NCBI GenBank assembly: GCA_029243145.1
Contig: JAQWSQ010000044.1
Span: 1 to 59,323 of the forward strand
Reading direction: 5' to 3'
Source of the DNA: Planctomycetaceae bacterium
GTDB taxonomy: Bacteria > Planctomycetota > Planctomycetia > Planctomycetales > Planctomycetaceae
DNA length: 59,323 nucleotides
Below are positions 58,371 through 59,323 of this stretch, piece by piece. How positions within the stretch are numbered: position 1 is the first letter of the stretch; each line of letters begins with the position of its first letter. Under the pieces are notes generated by a model. That model was not told where the DNA came from, did not search any database, and worked only from the letters and a program-made list of their open reading frames with translations. The position numbers and the translations under genes are program-made.

Positions 58371-59323
58371 GTGAATTTCAAGTTTGCGTTGATCATCTGT
58401 CTGAATCTGCTGTTGATGCAGTCTCACCCTGCGCAAGCCGCTTTCGTTGTCAATTTGCAGTTTGACGATGTGCTTAATAACACGGGAGTCGGTTTCGACG
58501 ACCCAACTCATGGCATGGCTCGCCGAGATACAGTTCAATCCGTAATGAACTATGTCTCTAGCCAACTCGATTCCGTGGTTTATAACACTGCCGTTGATTA
58601 CCGGATTCAAAACTCACAAACGGATGGCTCCGGGTTCCTCGCCAGCTCTGGTCCATACTTCTTTCAATCTCCGAACGGTTATCGGAACGGCTTTGTGTAT
58701 GATCATGCGACGACTGGCATCGATCCCTCTGGTGGCTTTCCAGACGCCATTGCCACTTTCGATTTCGGCTACAACTGGCATCCGGGAACATCCGCCAATC
58801 CGGGCGGGCTTTTCGATTTATTCAGTGTAATTTTACATGAGTTTACCCATGCGATGGGCTTTTTGTCGTTGGTTAATTCATCGGGAGTCAGCAGCATCAG
58901 CGGAACCGATCCGGGAGTATTTGGTGTGTTCGCCAGTTTTCTGGAACGTGGTGATGGCACACCACTCTTTGGGCCGGGTGGAGACTTTCAGGGAAATCTC
59001 GGTGACCTCACCAGCGACGATGTGTATTTTGACGGCCCCAATGCGACTGCCGCCAATGGTGGAAATCCCATTAAAATCTATGCACCCGGAACTTTTCAAA
59101 CAGGCTCATCGTTCGCGCACCTCGATCCCATGTTGAATACATTGATGAATCCCAGCTTTGGTCCCGGCGTCGAAAAACGCGAATGGACCACGTACGATTC
59201 GGCCATCCTGCAAGACATCGGTTGGGAGTTTTCAGGAGCCACCGCTGTACCGGAACCTGGTTCAATGACCCTGATACTCCTCACGTTCTGTGGAGTCGCT
59301 TACCGCAAGCGTCGGCAGCTTTG
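58371..59323 (+). CDS. PEP-CTERM secreted HExxH metalloprotease (cut by window end)
   Basis: The frame from GTG 58371 is open to the last base, 317 codons so far. CAGGA lies eight bases before the GTG. It has a signal peptide (MNFKFALIICLNLLLMQSHPAQA), a zinc-metalloprotease motif HEFTHAMGF with H156, E157 and H160, and a C-terminal PEP-CTERM signal VPEPGSMTLILLTFCGVAYRKRRQ near residues 298-316. The last motif means it is sorted by an exosortase and that the stop must lie only a few codons past the window. The middle (GPGGDFQGNLGDLTSDDVYFDGPNA) resembles secreted proteases of the same kind in planctomycetes. Substrate unknown. Confidence 0.85.
   Translation, partial: MNFKFALIICLNLLLMQSHPAQAAFVVNLQFDDVLNNTGVGFDDPTHGMARRDTVQSVMNYVSSQLDSVVYNTAVDYRIQNSQTDGSGFLASSGPYFFQSPNGYRNGFVYDHATTGIDPSGGFPDAIATFDFGYNWHPGTSANPGGLFDLFSVILHEFTHAMGFLSLVNSSGVSSISGTDPGVFGVFASFLERGDGTPLFGPGGDFQGNLGDLTSDDVYFDGPNATAANGGNPIKIYAPGTFQTGSSFAHLDPMLNTLMNPSFGPGVEKREWTTYDSAILQDIGWEFSGATAVPEPGSMTLILLTFCGVAYRKRRQL

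Overview
The window reads as a piece of a planctomycete chromosome, most likely family Planctomycetaceae (Gimesia/Rubinisphaera-type relatives; the genus cannot be fixed by eye). The evidence is lineage-typical families: a planctomycete cytochrome c/WD40/DUF1549/DUF1553 giant protein followed by a Tat-exported DUF1501 protein, a DUF1559 protein, a heparan-type sulfatase, PEP-CTERM sorting, an MJ0042-like zinc-ribbon membrane protein and a groEL-groES-groEL cluster. No tRNA, rRNA or CRISPR array was recognised.

Layout: 1-1498 is a complete IS4-family element whose left inverted repeat begins at base 1, so the window probably starts at a repeat-induced contig edge. Bases 1499-2360 hold REP-like hairpins and one doubtful ORF. 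From 2361 to 17545 come mostly single genes: sulfatase, trpB-trpA, zinc-ribbon membrane protein, glycosyltransferase, nrdR with a SGNH hydrolase, a thioredoxin/heme/PDZ fusion, purC and a GH10-like protein with an altered active site. From 17693 to 24972 there is sugar and carbon metabolism (TIM-barrel isomerase, a frameshifted alpha-glucan phosphorylase, zwf), then RidA, a methyltransferase and peptide deformylase. From 25001 to 33091 there is XdhC, an HTTM membrane pair, a damaged tad (Flp pilus) locus, a PP2C pseudogene and a YdeP/FdhF-like molybdoenzyme.

From 33113 to 38029 on the minus strand an ECF sigma factor, a putative anti-sigma protein, a large exported protein and a frameshifted DUF1559 protein form a likely regulatory cluster. 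Then come glgC and the pyridine nucleotide transhydrogenase operon pntAA-pntAB-pntB, coupled to coaX. From 43790 to 50347 a chaperone block runs groEL1-groES-groEL2-dnaJ-grpE, then an FmdB zinc ribbon and yacG. From 51462 to the end lie the 1698-residue cytochrome/WD40/DUF1549/DUF1553 protein, DUF1501 and a PEP-CTERM metalloprotease cut by the window end.

The strongest unusual signal is a cluster of broken genes between about 18.8 and 34.7 kb: a 12-G tract breaking glgP, a pilin joined to a headless tadB, a PP2C gene with a frameshift plus an in-frame stop, and a DUF1559 gene with a short out-of-frame deletion. The lesions are of different kinds, so one homopolymer-type sequencing artefact does not explain them all. 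I did not find a defence island or a clearly new multi-gene system. The most distinctive candidates are the redox-looking thioredoxin/heme/PDZ fusion, the structured leader before the pilin, the active-site-altered GH10-like protein and the sigma-factor cluster with its exported partners.
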